From Faecalicoccus pleomorphus DSM 20574 (GTDB lineage Bacteria > Bacillota_I > Bacilli_A > Erysipelotrichales > Erysipelotrichaceae), in NCBI RefSeq assembly GCF_000420345.1, contig NZ_ATUT01000020.1, positions 1 to 32,849 on the forward strand: a stretch of DNA of 32,849 nt, read 5' to 3'. Positions 32,290 through 32,849 of this stretch are shown piece after piece. The translations under genes were made by a program, and so were the position numbers. Each line of letters opens with the position of its first letter. The first letter of the stretch is position 1. Under the pieces are notes generated by a model. It saw only the letters and a program-made list of their open reading frames with translations, searched no databases and was not told where the DNA came from.

Positions 32290-32508
32290 TTACCAATACT
32301 CGGGGTTTCCATACTCTAAAAATTTTTCTTCCAATTTAGATAATTCATTTAAAACGATTGTTATTCCATTGTAAAATAGTTGTTGCTTACTCCAATCAAT
32401 GAGGTCAATATATTCGTCATTGTTATATTTAGACAACAAATTAAAGGAGTCAAGTATCTTAAATGGAGAATGATTTGTGATATTTTTATAATATTTCGCT
32501 AAATTCAA
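32290..32508 (-). CDS. Small soluble protein, possible immunity-like; start uncertain
   Basis: 72 residues, acidic, helical, no signal peptide: KYYKNITNHSPFKILDSFNL, then DEYIDLIDWSKQQLF and LSKLEEKFLEYGNPEYW. It opens at TTG 32508 directly after an in-frame TAG and has no convincing ribosome site, so it may be the rest of a longer gene. A partial second copy lies at 31899-31964. Small duplicated acidic proteins near mobile DNA are often immunity proteins, but nothing here proves that. Confidence 0.45.
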   Translation of the reverse strand: MNLAKYYKNITNHSPFKILDSFNLLSKYNNDEYIDLIDWSKQQLFYNGITIVLNELSKLEEKFLEYGNPEYW

Positions 32509-32581
32509 CTAAAAAGTTGATGATTTAACATGAATAGCGTCAGATTCAGGGATATTCTTTGACATGTAAAGGAGATTTCCT

Positions 32582-32849
32582 ATGATCAACGAAACATTCT
32601 TAAACCATCTAAAACCAGTAGAACTCGAATTCATTCAAGCCTTCATTTATAAACTGACAAGCGACAAAATAACTCTGGATACAACAAATTCAGAAAATAT
32701 TGAATCTACTGTATCCCGTTGTCCTCACTGCGGATCTTTTCATTTTGTGAAAAATGGATTTAACAAAAAGCACAGGCAAAAGTATCTTTGCAGAGATTGC
32801 GGAAAAATATTCAGTGATACAACAAATACCATTTTTTCTCATACAAGAA
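32582..32849 (+). CDS. IS1595-like transposase, N-terminal part (runs off the window)
   Basis: 89 codons visible from ATG 32582, with AAAGGAG nine bases upstream. A short helical region is followed by a zinc ribbon: CPHCG (codons 51-55) and CRDCGK (76-81) around a KNGFNKKHRQKYL spacer, then FSDTTNTIFSHTR. This pattern (CPHCGS...KNG...QKYxCxxCxKxF) is the transposase zinc ribbon that precedes the DDE domain in IS1595-type elements. The inverted repeat could not be identified with only one end present; the element's left end should lie between about 32510 and 32580. Confidence 0.75.
   Translation, partial: MINETFLNHLKPVELEFIQAFIYKLTSDKITLDTTNSENIESTVSRCPHCGSFHFVKNGFNKKHRQKYLCRDCGKIFSDTTNTIFSHTR

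Noticed and set aside
31740-32290. AgrD-like pheromone peptide ahead of the signalling operon
   Set aside because: The short frames here have neither an amphipathic leader, a central cysteine, nor the acidic C-terminal tail of AgrD, and no AgrB is present.

Overview
The window looks like chromosome from a low-GC Gram-positive bacterium, most likely of the Erysipelotrichia (an inference from gene content and style, not from a marker search). The supporting core genes are a type B RNase P RNA next to gpsB, a recU-class A PBP pair, pyruvate formate-lyase under a ZTP riboswitch, a PadR-HAAS operon and AgrA/AgrC-type signalling genes. The first ~14.6 kb is ordinary, moderately AT-rich housekeeping DNA. 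From about 14.6 kb to the end the DNA is visibly more AT-rich, with longer gaps, gene relics, many unrecognised secreted or lipid-anchored proteins, and a transposase running off the right edge. This reads as an accessory island.

Layout. 1-971: tail of a probable LytTR regulator and a degenerate AgrC-like membrane protein. 1052-2799: PadR regulator, HAAS-domain membrane protein and exported protein. 2925-4273 (minus): small DUF2007-like protein, then a CorA-type metal channel preceded by a 26-codon leader peptide inside mutually exclusive hairpins. 4386-5088 (minus): rnpB and gpsB. 5187-8161 (plus): recU and a class A PBP. 8180-11336 (minus): pflB-pflA with promoter and ZTP riboswitch. 11360-14605 (minus): phosphoglycerol-transferase-like sulfatase, Cof-type HAD phosphatase and a DMT-type permease. 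14868-16164 (plus): a beta-phosphoglucomutase-like HAD gene and a broken Nudix gene.

16.2-32.8 kb: an AlbA_2/HATPase_c_4 regulator bracketed by two arrays of an AAAGTCTACTTT-type repeat; a coupled pair of exported proteins; three single lipoproteins; a three-gene operon (TM-SH3b protein, zinc-ribbon/helical protein, multi-pass membrane protein) with a WG-repeat lipoprotein upstream; a three-gene signalling operon; decayed small genes; and an IS1595-like transposase start.

The two most interesting observations are these. (1) The corA leader has N-terminal residues SPDP, reminiscent of MgtL, and four RNA segments that can pair as 1:2 plus 3:4 (ribosome site hidden) or 2:3 (site free). (2) In the signalling operon the usual sensor kinase is split between two adjacent genes: one has the GHKL ATPase with Lys-Glu where His-Asp should be, the other has an intact RHD H-box but stops 21 residues after the His and has no ATPase. 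All pairings, domains and promoters were found by eye.
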